From positions 62,001 through 126,000 of the forward strand of contig NZ_JMQI01000064.1 in assembly GCF_000695625.1 (NCBI RefSeq): a DNA stretch of 64,000 bases. Reading direction: 5' to 3'. The DNA is from Amycolatopsis rifamycinica. Lineage in GTDB: Bacteria; Actinomycetota; Actinomycetes; Mycobacteriales; Pseudonocardiaceae. Shown here piece by piece: positions 17,949-26,843 of this stretch (the first letter of the stretch is position 1; each line of letters starts with the position of its first letter). Below the pieces are notes generated by a model that saw only the letters and a list, made by a program, of their open reading frames with translations, was not told the origin of the DNA and made no database searches. Made by a program: the position numbers and the translations under genes.

Positions 17949-19036
17949 CCTCCTGGCGCACGAAACTGCTGCCACCGCTGCTGGCGATCGTCTTCGCCGT
18001 GCTGCTGTCGGCGATCGCGCTGATCATCTCCGGGGCCGACCCGCTCGAGGCGTACGGCACGATGATCGGCCAGATGTTCAAGGGCTCGACCTCGGTCGAC
18101 ACGGTGAACCTGGCGACCGTGTACTACCTGTCCGGGCTCGCGGTGGCCATCGGCTTCCAGATGAACCTGTTCAACATCGGTGTCGAAGGCCAGTACCGGT
18201 TCGCCGCCGTCGTCGCGGCCATCGCCGGCGGCGCGATGAAGCTGCCGCCGGTGGTCCACGTGCTCGCGATCCTGCTGGTCGCGGTCGTCGCCGGCATGAC
18301 GTACGCGGCGATCCCGGCGATCCTCAAGGTGACCCGCGGGGTCAGCGAGGTCATCTCGACGATCATGCTCAACGCGATCGTCGCCGGCATCATCGCCTTC
18401 CTCATCAACGCCGACCAGTTCGGCGTGCAGACCGGCAACAACATCGGCACCCGCGTGATCGAGCCGTCGGGCCGGATCCCGGGCATCCCGCTCGGCTCGG
18501 GCACGCTGTTCGGGTTCGTCGTCGTCGCGGCCGTCATCGGGGTCGCCTACTGGTTCATGCTCAACCGCACCCGGTTCGGCTTCGAGCTCAAGGCGTCCGG
18601 CGAGTCCACCACCGCGGCCGCCGCGGGTGGCGTCAACGCCAAGAAGATGACGCTGATCGCGATGCTGCTCTCCGGCGGCGTCGCCGGCCTGGTCGCCATG
18701 CCGGAACTGCTCGGCCGCGACTACAGCTACGGCATCACCGCGACGCAGATGTACGGCTTCACCGGCATCGCGGTCGCGCTGCTCGGCCGCAACCACCCCG
18801 GCGGCATCGCGCTCGGCGCGCTGCTGTGGGCGTTCCTCGACACCTCCGCGGTGTCGCTGGAGCAGATCAACGTGTCCAAGGAGATCGCGACGATCATGCA
18901 GGGCATCATCGTGCTGTCGGTCGTCGTGGCGTACGAAATCGTGCGCCGGGCCGACCTCGCGGCCGAACAACGGCGGGTGGGCCGCGCGCTCGCCGGCCGC
19001 AAGGGTTCCTCGGTCGCCGAAGGGGGTGCGGTGTGA
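17945..19036 (+). CDS. Nucleoside ABC transporter permease 1
   Basis: 363 residues, about nine hydrophobic segments. The family signature MNLFNIGVEGQYRFAAVVAAIAGG and NHPGGIALGALLWAFLDT are typical of BPD_transp_2 permeases that import nucleosides or branched substrates. VSEVISTIMLNAIVAGIIAFLIN is the coupling region expected to contact the ATPase. The start overlaps the ATPase stop and the stop overlaps the next permease start (GTGTGA), so the subunits are made together. Confidence 0.93.
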
Positions 19037-20301
19037 TCACCGACGTCGCTCCCGAATCCGGCTCGACCATGCCGGTGCAGCGCCGGCGCCGAGGCCGGAT
19101 CCCCGGCTGGCTGCGCGGGGTCATCTGGGCCGTGATCGCCATCGCCGTCGTCTCGACGGCGTCCTACTCCACCGGCGTCGCCGCGCTGACGTCGTCGAAC
19201 ACCGCCTCGACGGCCTTGCGCCTGGCGCTGCCGATCCTGCTCTGCGCGCTGGGCGGTCTCTGGGCCGAACGCGCGGGCGTGGTCAACATCGGGCTCGAGG
19301 GCATGATGATCCTCGGGACCTGGGGCGCCGCTTGGGGTTCGTACAACGGCGGCGTGTGGGCCGGGCTGGTCTCCGCGATCGTGTTCGGGGCGCTGGGCGG
19401 GCTGCTGCACGCGGTGGCGACGGTGACGTTCAACGTCAACCACATCGTCTCCGGTGTCGCGATCAACCTGCTCGGCCTCGGTGTCACCAAGTACCTGGCG
19501 AACCTGATCTTCGCGCCGATCTCCGGCAACCCGCGGCAGTCGCCGGTGGTGCCGAAGTTCGACACCTACTCGGCGACCTTCCTCTCGGACTGGCTGGGCG
19601 ACCTGGAGAAGCAGCAGCGCGTCGGCGTCTCCGACGTCGCCGGCATCCTGCGCGGCCTGGTCACCGAGGTGGCGCCGCTGACGATGCTCGCGATCATCCT
19701 GGTGCCGGTGAGCTTCTGGGTGCTGTGGAAGACCCGGTTCGGTCTGCGGCTGCGCTCCTGCGGCGAGAACCCGGTGGCGGCCGAGTCCCTCGGCGTGAAC
19801 GTGTACCTGCACAAGTACGTCGCCGTGATCATCTCGGGCGCGTTCGCCGGCATGGGTGGCGCTTCGCTGGTGCTGCTGCGCGGTGGCGCGGACTACCTGG
19901 AGAACCAGACGAACGGCCGCGGGTACATCGGCCTCGCGGCGATGATCTTCGGCAACTGGCGGCCGGGCGGCCTGCTCGGCGGCGCGGCGCTGTTCGGCTA
20001 CGCGGACGGCCTGCAGCTCGCCGGCGGTGGCGAAGCGGTGCTCGCGCTGCTGTACGGCGCGGTGATCCTGGTCGGCGTGATCGTCGTCGTGCAGCTGTTC
20101 CGGCGGCAGTGGATCGCGGCCGGGCTCGGCGTCATCGGCGCCGGGGTGCTGTACGCGATCTACTGGTCGAACGACACGCTGCCGTCCGACCTGATCCCGT
20201 ACACCGCGCACTTCGTGACACTGATCGTGCTCGCGGTGGCTTCGCAGCGGCTGCGGCCGCCGAAGGCCGACGGGCAGCCGTACCGACGGGGTGAGGACTG
20301 A
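19033..20301 (+). CDS. Nucleoside ABC transporter permease 2
   Basis: 422 residues from GTG 19033. A basic cytoplasmic N-terminus (VQRRRRGRIPGWLRG) precedes about nine to ten helices. ALGGLWAERAGVVNIGLEGMMILGTWGAAWGSY and the late NWRPGGLLGGAALFGYADGLQ mark the second permease of BMP-type importers. The two permeases form the membrane channel as a heterodimer. The next gene, cdd, starts directly after the stop codon without spacer. Confidence 0.93.
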   Translation: MITDVAPESGSTMPVQRRRRGRIPGWLRGVIWAVIAIAVVSTASYSTGVAALTSSNTASTALRLALPILLCALGGLWAERAGVVNIGLEGMMILGTWGAAWGSYNGGVWAGLVSAIVFGALGGLLHAVATVTFNVNHIVSGVAINLLGLGVTKYLANLIFAPISGNPRQSPVVPKFDTYSATFLSDWLGDLEKQQRVGVSDVAGILRGLVTEVAPLTMLAIILVPVSFWVLWKTRFGLRLRSCGENPVAAESLGVNVYLHKYVAVIISGAFAGMGGASLVLLRGGADYLENQTNGRGYIGLAAMIFGNWRPGGLLGGAALFGYADGLQLAGGGEAVLALLYGAVILVGVIVVVQLFRRQWIAAGLGVIGAGVLYAIYWSNDTLPSDLIPYTAHFVTLIVLAVASQRLRPPKADGQPYRRGED

Positions 20302-20691
20302 GTGTCTACTTTCGACTGGGACGCGTTGCGCGCTCAGGCCATCGAGGCGGCTTCCCACGCGTACGCGCCTTATTCGGGGCTGCACGTGGGTGTCGCCGGG
20401 ATCGTCGATGACGGCCGGGTCGTGACCGGCTGCAACGTCGAAAACGCTTCCTACGGCCTCGGGCTGTGCGCCGAGTGCACGATGGCCGGGCAGCTGCGGC
20501 TGTCCGGCGGCGGGCGGCTGGTCGCCGTCGCGTGCCGCAGCGGCGCGGGTGACCTGCTGATGCCGTGCGGGCGCTGCCGGCAGATCCTGTTCGAGCTCGG
20601 CGGGTCGTCGTGCCTGGTGGACACGCCCAGCGGGATCCTGCCGATGTCCGACGTCCTGCCGGACGCGTTCGGCCCGGACGACCTGCCGTGA
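20302..20691 (+). CDS. cdd: Cytidine deaminase
   Basis: 129 residues, the homotetrameric small type. The zinc site is CAEC (Cys56, catalytic Glu58) with PCGRC (Cys89, Cys92). GCNVENASYGLGLCAEC is the nucleoside-binding signature. The enzyme turns cytidine and deoxycytidine into uridine and deoxyuridine. It is inside the transporter operon, with a start immediately after the permease stop and a stop overlapping the deoA start (GTGA). The imported nucleosides are thus deaminated and then phosphorolysed. Confidence 0.96.
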   Translation: MSTFDWDALRAQAIEAASHAYAPYSGLHVGVAGIVDDGRVVTGCNVENASYGLGLCAECTMAGQLRLSGGGRLVAVACRSGAGDLLMPCGRCRQILFELGGSSCLVDTPSGILPMSDVLPDAFGPDDLP

Positions 20692-21965
20692 GCACGTTCG
20701 CGGCGGTCGACGTCATCCGGACGAAGCGGGACGGCGGGACGCTTTCCGACGAGCAGATCGACTGGGTCGTCGACGCCTACACCCGCGGCGAGGTCGCCGA
20801 GGAGCAGATGTCGGCGCTGGCCATGGCGATCTTCCTGCGGGGGATGTCCCCGGCCGAGATCTCCCGCTGGACGCACGCGATGATCGAGTCGGGGGAGCGG
20901 CTGTCGCTGTCGGTCTCCCGGCCGACGGTCGACAAGCACTCGACGGGCGGGGTCGGCGACAAGATCACGCTGCCGCTGGCGCCCCTGGTGGCGGCGTGCG
21001 GTGCGGCGGTGCCGCAGCTGTCCGGCCGCGGGCTCGGCCACACGGGCGGGACGCTCGACAAGCTGGAGTCGATCCCCGGCTGGCGCGCCGCACTGTCCAC
21101 TTCGGAGATCCGGGCGCAGCTGGCGGACGTCGGCGCGGTGATCTGCGCGGCGACGTCCGGGCTGGCGCCGGCGGACAAGAAGCTGTACGCGCTGCGGGAC
21201 GTCACCTCGACGGTGGAGTCGATCCCGCTCATCGCCAGCTCGATCATGAGCAAGAAGATCGCGGAAGGCGCGTCGGGGCTGGTCCTGGACGTGAAGTTCG
21301 GGTCGGGCGCGTTCATGAAGACCCTCGACCAGGCGCGCTCGCTGGCCGGCGCGCTGACGTCGATCGGCGCCGACCACGGTGTCCCGACGACGGCGTTGCT
21401 GACCGACATGAACGTCCCGCTGGGACGGGCGGTCGGCAACGCGGTGGAGGTCGCCGAGTCGGTCTCGGTGCTGCAGGGCGGTGGGCCTTCGGACGTGGTC
21501 GAGCTGACTCTGGCGTTGGCCCGGGAGATGCTCGCTCTGGCCGGGCTGGATGCCGACCCGGCGGCGGTGCTGGCTTCCGGCGAGGCCTACGAGGTGTGGT
21601 GCCGGATGATCACCGCCCAGGGCGGCGACCCGTCGGCGCCGCTGCCCACGCCCGCTCACGTGCACACGGTCGTCGCTCCGGCTTCGGGCGTCCTGGCCTC
21701 CCTGGACGCCTACGCGGTGGGCGTCGCGGCGTGGCGGCTGGGCGCCGGGCGGGCTCGCAAGGAGGATCCGGTGCAGGCGGCGGCGGGCGTGCTGTGCCTG
21801 GCGAAGCCGGGCGACGACGTCTCCGAGGGCGAGCCGCTGCTGGAACTGCACACGGACACCCCGGACGCGGTCCCGGCGGCGCTGGCGGCGCTCGAAGGCG
21901 GGTTCTCGATCGCTTCGGAGGCGCCCGCGCCGGGACCGATCGTCCGGGAGACCGTGCGCGGCTAG
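20688..21965 (+). CDS. deoA: Thymidine (pyrimidine-nucleoside) phosphorylase
   Basis: 425 residues from GTG 20688. The phosphate-binding signature is VDKHSTGGVGDK (residues 81-92). Other conserved parts are SGRGLGHTGGTLDKLESIPG, the substrate-site run around 170-200 (SIMSKKIAEGASGLVLDVKFG) and the C-terminal domain with GDDVSEGEPLLELHTDTP. It splits thymidine or deoxyuridine with phosphate to give base and deoxyribose-1-phosphate. It is the last gene of the importer operon, and its stop codon overlaps the convergent stop of the next gene by four bases. Confidence 0.96.
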   Translation: MSTFAAVDVIRTKRDGGTLSDEQIDWVVDAYTRGEVAEEQMSALAMAIFLRGMSPAEISRWTHAMIESGERLSLSVSRPTVDKHSTGGVGDKITLPLAPLVAACGAAVPQLSGRGLGHTGGTLDKLESIPGWRAALSTSEIRAQLADVGAVICAATSGLAPADKKLYALRDVTSTVESIPLIASSIMSKKIAEGASGLVLDVKFGSGAFMKTLDQARSLAGALTSIGADHGVPTTALLTDMNVPLGRAVGNAVEVAESVSVLQGGGPSDVVELTLALAREMLALAGLDADPAAVLASGEAYEVWCRMITAQGGDPSAPLPTPAHVHTVVAPASGVLASLDAYAVGVAAWRLGAGRARKEDPVQAAAGVLCLAKPGDDVSEGEPLLELHTDTPDAVPAALAALEGGFSIASEAPAPGPIVRETVRG

Positions 21966-22477
21966 GACACCTGGATGGTGGCGGCGACCGGCTTGGCGCC
22001 GCTGCCACCGCAGGAGCTGATGAAGGTGCCGGTGCTGTAGTAGAGCACGTAGCTGCTGGTCGCGAGGGTGACCGGCCCGGCGGCGGGCAGCGTGACCTGA
22101 CCGGTGCCCCCGGTCAGCCGGAAGAGCGTGCCGGGCTGGACGACGGGGTTGGTCATGCCGGTCGCGTTGACCCGGCCCGAGGCGGCGCCGCCGAGTTCGA
22201 GCACGACGTAGCCGGTGAACTGCCCGGCGGGTGCGGTCCCACCGGCCCACGCCGGTGCAACCTGCGTCAGGTCGGCGTGCACGGTGACGGCCTGCCCGGC
22301 GGTGGCGGTCGCCGGAGCGGTCACGGTGATCTCGAACGTCTTGGTCCCGGCGGGGCCGCCGATGGTGCCGCAACCCCAGGTGACCGAGACGGTCCCGGCT
22401 TCGGCCGCGACGGGGGCGACCAGCCCCAGCCCGGCGGCCACGGCGGCGATCGTCGCGAACCTCGTGAGTGTCTTCAT
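21962..22477 (-). CDS. Secreted protein of unknown function, probably beta-sandwich
   Basis: 171 residues. A clear signal peptide (1-27, ending VAAEA) is followed by a domain rich in Thr, Val and Gly with alternating hydrophobic residues, which suggests an all-beta fold. WGCGTIGG near the start and SSCGG near the end give two Cys that could pair. KTFEITVTAPATATAGQAVTVHADLTQ resembles immunoglobulin-like or copper-chaperone-like strands of other actinobacterial secreted proteins, but no family can be named. The ribosome site GAGGGG is part of a perfect palindrome (22486-22508). Confidence 0.75.
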   Translation of the reverse strand: MKTLTRFATIAAVAAGLGLVAPVAAEAGTVSVTWGCGTIGGPAGTKTFEITVTAPATATAGQAVTVHADLTQVAPAWAGGTAPAGQFTGYVVLELGGAASGRVNATGMTNPVVQPGTLFRLTGGTGQVTLPAAGPVTLATSSYVLYYSTGTFISSCGGSGAKPVAATIQVS

Positions 22478-22485
22478 GGTGCATC

Positions 22486-22508
22486 CCCTCGTAGTCGGAC
22501 TACGAGGG
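22486..22508. promoter_or_regulatory. Perfect 11-bp inverted repeat covering the ribosome site of the secreted-protein gene
   Basis: CCCTCGTAGTC (22486-22496), one base, and GACTACGAGGG (22498-22508). It ends 9 bases before the start codon of the minus-strand gene and contains its GAGGG ribosome site. It could be a repressor operator or an RNA hairpin hiding the ribosome site. Confidence 0.7.
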
Positions 22509-22721
22509 TCGCGAAGGTCACCGGCGCCGGACGTCTCCCGAAATGCCGGGGTGGTCCGATTCGGCGGGTGTGACGATGATCGCGGCGATGATCACCCGGT
22601 CGAGTGAACGGTTCCCGCGGTGATCGCCGCCGAGCCGCCCGGAACCGTCGGTGGTGCTCGATAAGCTGGAAGACGGGGGCCGGAGGCCCGCGCCGCCATG
22701 CTCACTCCGTCGCCCGGCACG

Positions 22722-22752
22722 AAGAAACCCCCGCCGGCGCACCGGCGAGGGC
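22722..22752 (-). terminator. Hairpin terminator after the coiled-coil gene
   Basis: Read on the minus strand, CCCTCGCCGG, loop TGCG, and CCGGCGGGGG pair with one mismatch, followed by TTTCTTC. It lies 18 bases after the stop codon. The rest of the gap to 22478 holds no supportable gene. Confidence 0.7.
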
Positions 22753-22769
22753 CTCTTCGGGTATGGGCC

Positions 22770-23891
22770 TTACTCCGTGGGTTCTTCCGAACCCTCGGTC
22801 TTGGCCTTGGCGTCGGCCGGCTTGGGGGCGCGGCCGTTGCGGGAGCTGCGACGCGGCTGGCGCGGGGCCGGCGGGGGCGGGGCGATCTGCTGGACCGCCG
22901 GGCCGCCGCCGAGCATCAGCTCCGCGAACGTCGCCATCGCCTCGTCGAGCTGGCCGCCGATGCGGCGGACGCTCTCGTCGTTGCTCCGGCGGACCAGCGA
23001 GTCCACCGAGTCGGTGTCCGGCTGCTTCGACAGCGTGCCCTCGACCTTCGACAGCCCGGCCTTGAGCGCACCGTCGAGGTCGCCGATGCCGGAGAGGAAG
23101 CCGTCCTCCACCTTGTCGAGGCGGGAGGCCAGGTCGTCCAGGCGGGTGGTGACCGTTTCGAGCCGGTTGCCCAGGTTCTCCAGCCGGTCCGAGGCGTCGA
23201 TCATCTCGCCGGTCTCGGTCAGCGCGACCTTGAGCGCCTCGGTGTTGGCGTCGATCCGCTCGTGCGTCGTGCGGCCCAGCTCGCCGACCCGCTCCTGCGT
23301 GACGCGGCTGAGCTCGTCGACCTTGTTCCGCAGCTCGTGGTCGGCGTGGTCGACCCGGTCGCGCAGCGTCGACTCGGCCTGCTCGATCCGCTCGCGGACC
23401 GGACCGTGCACCGACTGCGGCAGCGACTCGAGCTTCGCGTCCTGCTTGTCGAGGTGGCCGCCCAGCTCGTCGAGCCGGCGGTGGATGTTCTGGAGCTTGT
23501 CCTCGAGCCCGTCCATCCGGCCGGCGACCCCCTCGAAGCGCGCGGCGACGCCGTCGAGGCGCCCGTCGAGCTGCGCGAAGGGCTTGGCGAGCTTGTCGAC
23601 GATGCTCTCGACCGCGCGGGTCAGGGCGGCGATCGCCGTGTCCTGCGCTTCGAGGCGGGACATCGTCTCGTCGAGGCGCTCGGCGAGGACGCTGACCTCG
23701 GTGCGGTCGGGCATCTCGGACAGCCGCTTGCGGACCGCGCCCAGCGAGTCCACCGGCGCGAGGCGGGCGTAGATGTCGTCGAGCGCGTCGAAGATCTGCT
23801 GCTGCTCGCTCTCACGCACTTCGGCCGCGCGCACCAGCATGTTGCGCATCCGGTCGAAGGACGGGGCGGCAATGTGGTTGTCAGTGGTCAC
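22770..23891 (-). CDS. Long coiled-coil protein of unknown function
   Basis: 373 residues. Nearly the whole protein (about 15-310) consists of amphipathic helix with repeated patterns such as RLDELGGHLDKQD, RLENLGNRLETVTTRLDDLASRLDKVED and RERIEQAESTLRDRVDHADHEL, as in apolipoprotein-like or chromosome/polar-scaffold coiled coils. There is no signal peptide or membrane helix. The C-terminus (about 320-373) is Pro/Arg/Lys-rich with RQPRRSSRNGRAPK, possibly binding nucleic acid or membrane. It is divergent from add with about 210 bases between. The fold call is safe; the role is not known. Confidence 0.7.
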   Translation of the reverse strand: MTTDNHIAAPSFDRMRNMLVRAAEVRESEQQQIFDALDDIYARLAPVDSLGAVRKRLSEMPDRTEVSVLAERLDETMSRLEAQDTAIAALTRAVESIVDKLAKPFAQLDGRLDGVAARFEGVAGRMDGLEDKLQNIHRRLDELGGHLDKQDAKLESLPQSVHGPVRERIEQAESTLRDRVDHADHELRNKVDELSRVTQERVGELGRTTHERIDANTEALKVALTETGEMIDASDRLENLGNRLETVTTRLDDLASRLDKVEDGFLSGIGDLDGALKAGLSKVEGTLSKQPDTDSVDSLVRRSNDESVRRIGGQLDEAMATFAELMLGGGPAVQQIAPPPPAPRQPRRSSRNGRAPKPADAKAKTEGSEEPTE

Positions 23892-24103
23892 TGCTGTGTG
23901 TCCTTCGTCGGCGGGGAAATGGAGGGACGTGCCACGAAGCTTATCGATTGCGAAATTGCTGTGCGTATGGCCCCCGTGAAGTGCCTATTGCGGAGGCCGC
24001 CCCCGGATGGCCGATTCGTCACCTGATCGTCGACGCTGAGGGTGAACCCGAACCTGAGAGTTACGGCCATGTAGGGGAATGACAACGAGGTTACCGTTGG
24101 GGG

Positions 24104-25198
24104 ATGCCTGACGAAAGCCCTGTTCTGCCCACCGAGACACTCCGCCGCGCACCCAAGGTGCTGCTCCACGACCACCTCGACGGCGGTCTGCGGCCGGCCA
24201 CCGTCGCCGAGCTGGCCGACGCGACCGGCTATGCCGGTCTGCCCACCACCGACCCGGCCGAGCTGGGCAGCTGGTTCCGCCGAGCGGCCGACTCCGGCTC
24301 ACTCGTCTCCTACCTCGAGACCTTCGCGCACACCTGCGGCGTGATGCAGACGGAGGAAGCCCTGGTCAGGGTCGCCGCGGAGGCGGTGGAGGACCTGGCC
24401 GCGGACGGCGTCGTCTACGCCGAGGTGCGCTACGCCCCGGAGTTGTTCGTCGAACGCGGTCTGTCACTCGATGCGGTGGTTGAGGCTGTCCAAGCGGGGT
24501 TCACGGAGGGCACACGCCGGGTGGCCGCGAACGGCGGCACCATCCGCATCGGGACGTTGCTCTGCGCGATGCGCCAGCACGCCCGGGCCCTCGAGATCGC
24601 GAACCTGGCCGTCCGCTACCGCGACGCCGGCGTCGCCGGGTTCGACATCGCCGGACCGGAGGACGGATTCCCGCCGACCCGCAATCTCGACGCGTTCGAA
24701 TATCTGCGTCAGAACAATGCGCACTTCACTATTCACGCGGGCGAAGCCTTCGGTTTGCCCTCCATTTGGGAAGCGATTCAGCACTGCGGCGCCGAGCGGC
24801 TCGGGCACGGCGTGCGCATCGTCGAGGACATCAAGACCGACGCGGACGGCACGGTCCACCTTGGACGGTTGGCCGCGTACGTCCGCGACCGCCGCATCCC
24901 CCTGGAGATCTGCCCGACGTCGAACGTCCAAACAGGCACGGTCCGCTCGATCGCCGAGCACCCCATCGGCCTGCTGGCCAAGCTGCGGTTCCGGGTGACC
25001 GTGAACACGGACAACCGGCTGATGAGCGGATGCACGATGACCAGCGAATTCGCCGCGCTGCACGAGACGTTCGGCTATGGTATCGACGACTTCCGCTGGT
25101 TCACCATCAACGCGATGAAATCCGCGTTCATCGATTTCGACGCCCGGCTCGCGCTGATCGACGACGTCATCAAGCCCGGCTACGCCGCGCTGACCTGA
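24104..25198 (+). CDS. add: Adenosine deaminase
   Basis: 364 residues. Zinc ligands and active-site motifs are HDHLDGG (His22, His24), HAGEAFG (zinc His and catalytic Glu), GHGVRI and NTDNRLMS (Asp pair), in normal order. The enzyme deaminates adenosine and deoxyadenosine to inosine and deoxyinosine. It belongs with the neighbouring importer, cdd and deoA in nucleoside salvage, although it has its own promoter region here. The M. tuberculosis order add-deoA-cdd (Rv3313c-Rv3315c, from memory) agrees. A terminator follows the gene. Confidence 0.96.
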   Translation: MPDESPVLPTETLRRAPKVLLHDHLDGGLRPATVAELADATGYAGLPTTDPAELGSWFRRAADSGSLVSYLETFAHTCGVMQTEEALVRVAAEAVEDLAADGVVYAEVRYAPELFVERGLSLDAVVEAVQAGFTEGTRRVAANGGTIRIGTLLCAMRQHARALEIANLAVRYRDAGVAGFDIAGPEDGFPPTRNLDAFEYLRQNNAHFTIHAGEAFGLPSIWEAIQHCGAERLGHGVRIVEDIKTDADGTVHLGRLAAYVRDRRIPLEICPTSNVQTGTVRSIAEHPIGLLAKLRFRVTVNTDNRLMSGCTMTSEFAALHETFGYGIDDFRWFTINAMKSAFIDFDARLALIDDVIKPGYAALT

Positions 25199-25212
25199 CC
25201 CGCCCCCGCTTC

Positions 25213-25235
25213 GGACCGCAACTCGCTTGCGGTCC
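25213..25235 (+). terminator. Terminator after add
   Basis: GGACCGCAA (25213-25221), loop CTCGC, and TTGCGGTCC (25227-25235) form a perfect 9-bp stem followed by TTAG. Confidence 0.75.
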
Positions 25236-25254
25236 TTAGCCATGCCAACTATCG

Positions 25255-25283
25255 TTCACTATGTAGGAACAACTTCTCATAAT
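25255..25283 (+). promoter_or_regulatory. Promoter of the MFS gene with a very short leader
   Basis: TTCACT (25255-25260), a 17-base spacer and CATAAT (25278-25283) lie in an AT-rich patch unusual for the window. The GTG start at 25292 is 9 bases after the -10 box and has no ribosome site, so the message may be leaderless. Confidence 0.55.
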
Positions 25284-25291
25284 TTGAGACG

Positions 25292-26509
25292 GTGGCGATG
25301 ATGGCGCAGGTCGCGAGTGGTGCGGGTGAGCAGCTTCAGGCGAGTCCACGACGGTGGCTCATCCTCGCGCTCGGCCTCGCCGCGCAGACGGCGAGCTGCT
25401 CGTTCCTCTACGGCATCCCGTTCCTGGTCCCGGCGATGCGCGCCGCCGAAGGGCTGACGCTGGCCGAGGCCGGCACGGTCGTCGCGGCGCCGAGCATCGG
25501 GCTGCTGTTCACCCTGATCGTGTGGGGCGCGGCTGCGGACCGTTACGGAGAGCGCGTCATCATGGCCCTGGGCTTGGGCGTCTCGGGGTTACTCCTGGTG
25601 TACGCCGGGGCAGGAAATCACTCGATCGGGCTCCTCTTTGGGGTGTTTTTGGCGGCCGGCGCCTGCACGGCCTCGGTGAACGCGGCGAGCGGCCGCGTCG
25701 TGATGGGCTGGTTCGCGAAGTCCGAGCGGGGCGTGGCAATGGGGATCCGCCAGACGGCCCAGCCGCTCGGCGTGGGCGTGGCCGCACTGGGGCTGCCCCC
25801 GCTGGCCGCGCACCACGGTTTCCGGGCGGCGGTGCTGTTGCCGGCCGGGCTGGCGATCGCCGTGGCGCTGCTGGTGGCGTGGCTGGTGACGGACCCGCCG
25901 CGGCCGCCTCGCCCGGCCCGCTCGGCGGGCGGCGTTTCGCCGTACCGGCACGCGGCGCTGTGGCGGGTGCACGGGGCGAGCGCGCTGCTGGTGGTGCCGC
26001 AGTTCGCGGTGTCGGCGTTCGCGCCGGTGTACCTGGTGGCGGTGCAGCACTGGAGCCCGTTGTCGGCGGGCTGGTACCTGGGGGTGGTCCAGGTGCTGGG
26101 GGCACTGGGCCGGCTGGGGTCGGGCTGGTGGTCCGACCGGGTGGGCAGCCGGCTGCGCCCGATGCGGCAGCTGGCTTTCGCCAGTTGTCTCGTCATGCTC
26201 TTGGTCGCGCTCGGGGACGCCTCCTGGCCGTGGCTGGTGCTGCTGGCTCTGGCGCTGGCGGCGGTCATCACGGTGGCGGACAACGGCCTGGGCTTCACGG
26301 CCTCGGCGGAGCTGGCGGGCCTGGCGTGGTCGGGACGCGCGATGGGAACGCAGAACACGGCCCAGAACATCGCGGCCTCCCTGACCCCACCCCTGCTCGG
26401 CTTGGTGATCGGCGACAGCCGCTACGCACTCGCCTTCTGCGTGGCAGCGGTGTTCCCGGCCCTGGCGGTGCTGGTGGTCCCGGTCCGCGCCGAACCCCCG
26501 TCCCCATGA
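25292..26509 (+). CDS. Major facilitator superfamily transporter
   Basis: 405 residues with about twelve hydrophobic segments. The loop between helices 2 and 3 is WGAAADRYGERVIMA, the MFS motif A. GRVVMGWFAKSERGVAMGIRQTAQPLG is typical of the CynX/NarK-like and drug/organic-anion exporters. SGWWSDRVGSRLRPMRQLA is the matching loop of the second half. The substrate is unknown. The start is the GTG at 25292 (alternatives ATG 25298 or 25301). The gene ends just before the large 21-bp repeat array. Confidence 0.88.
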   Translation: MAMMAQVASGAGEQLQASPRRWLILALGLAAQTASCSFLYGIPFLVPAMRAAEGLTLAEAGTVVAAPSIGLLFTLIVWGAAADRYGERVIMALGLGVSGLLLVYAGAGNHSIGLLFGVFLAAGACTASVNAASGRVVMGWFAKSERGVAMGIRQTAQPLGVGVAALGLPPLAAHHGFRAAVLLPAGLAIAVALLVAWLVTDPPRPPRPARSAGGVSPYRHAALWRVHGASALLVVPQFAVSAFAPVYLVAVQHWSPLSAGWYLGVVQVLGALGRLGSGWWSDRVGSRLRPMRQLAFASCLVMLLVALGDASWPWLVLLALALAAVITVADNGLGFTASAELAGLAWSGRAMGTQNTAQNIAASLTPPLLGLVIGDSRYALAFCVAAVFPALAVLVVPVRAEPPSP

Positions 26510-26511
26510 CC

Positions 26512-26794
26512 CGTGTCGTCCACCCAGGTACGCGTGTCGTCCGTTCAATCACGCGAGTCGACCCTCGGATCACGCGAGATGCCCCCTGGATCACGCGAGC
26601 TGCCGGTTCGATCACGCGAGCTGCCCGCTGGATCACGTGAGATGCCTGCTCGATCACGCGAGATGACGGCGCAGCAAGCGAGTCCTTGGGAGTGCGTGGG
26701 CCGACGGCCCGGGAGCCGGACGGACGACACGCGTGCTTGGAGGGACGACACGCGTGCCTGGATGGACGACACGCGTGCTTGGAGGGACGACACG
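26512..26794. repeat. Array of 21-bp repeats, two unit types
   Basis: Twelve units with a strict 21-base period. Two copies of CGTGTCGTCC start at 26512 and 26533. Six copies of TCACGCGAG (one is TCACGTGAG) start at 26549, 26570, 26591, 26612, 26633 and 26654. Four copies of GGACGACACG, the reverse complement of the first type, start at 26722, 26743, 26764 and 26785. All share the core CACGCG or CGCGTG. The array fills the gap between the MFS gene and the terminator of the acidic protein. Related copies are at 32903 and 61385. Confidence 0.92.
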
Positions 26795-26796
26795 GC

Positions 26797-26831
26797 GAAG
26801 GCCGCCTCCCGACCTGCGGGAGGCGGCCTTC
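26797..26831. terminator. Strong hairpin between the repeat array and the acidic-protein gene
   Basis: GAAGGCCGCCTCCCG (26797-26811), loop ACCTG, and its perfect complement (26817-26831). It ends 12 bases after the stop of the minus-strand gene and can act on both strands. Confidence 0.85.
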
Positions 26832-26843
26832 GGAAGCCGAGGC

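Noticed and set aside
26549..26662. Regular repeats that could be mistaken for a CRISPR array
   Set aside because: The unit is only about 9-11 bases with 10-12 bases between; CRISPR repeats and spacers are both over 20 bases. No cas genes are nearby.
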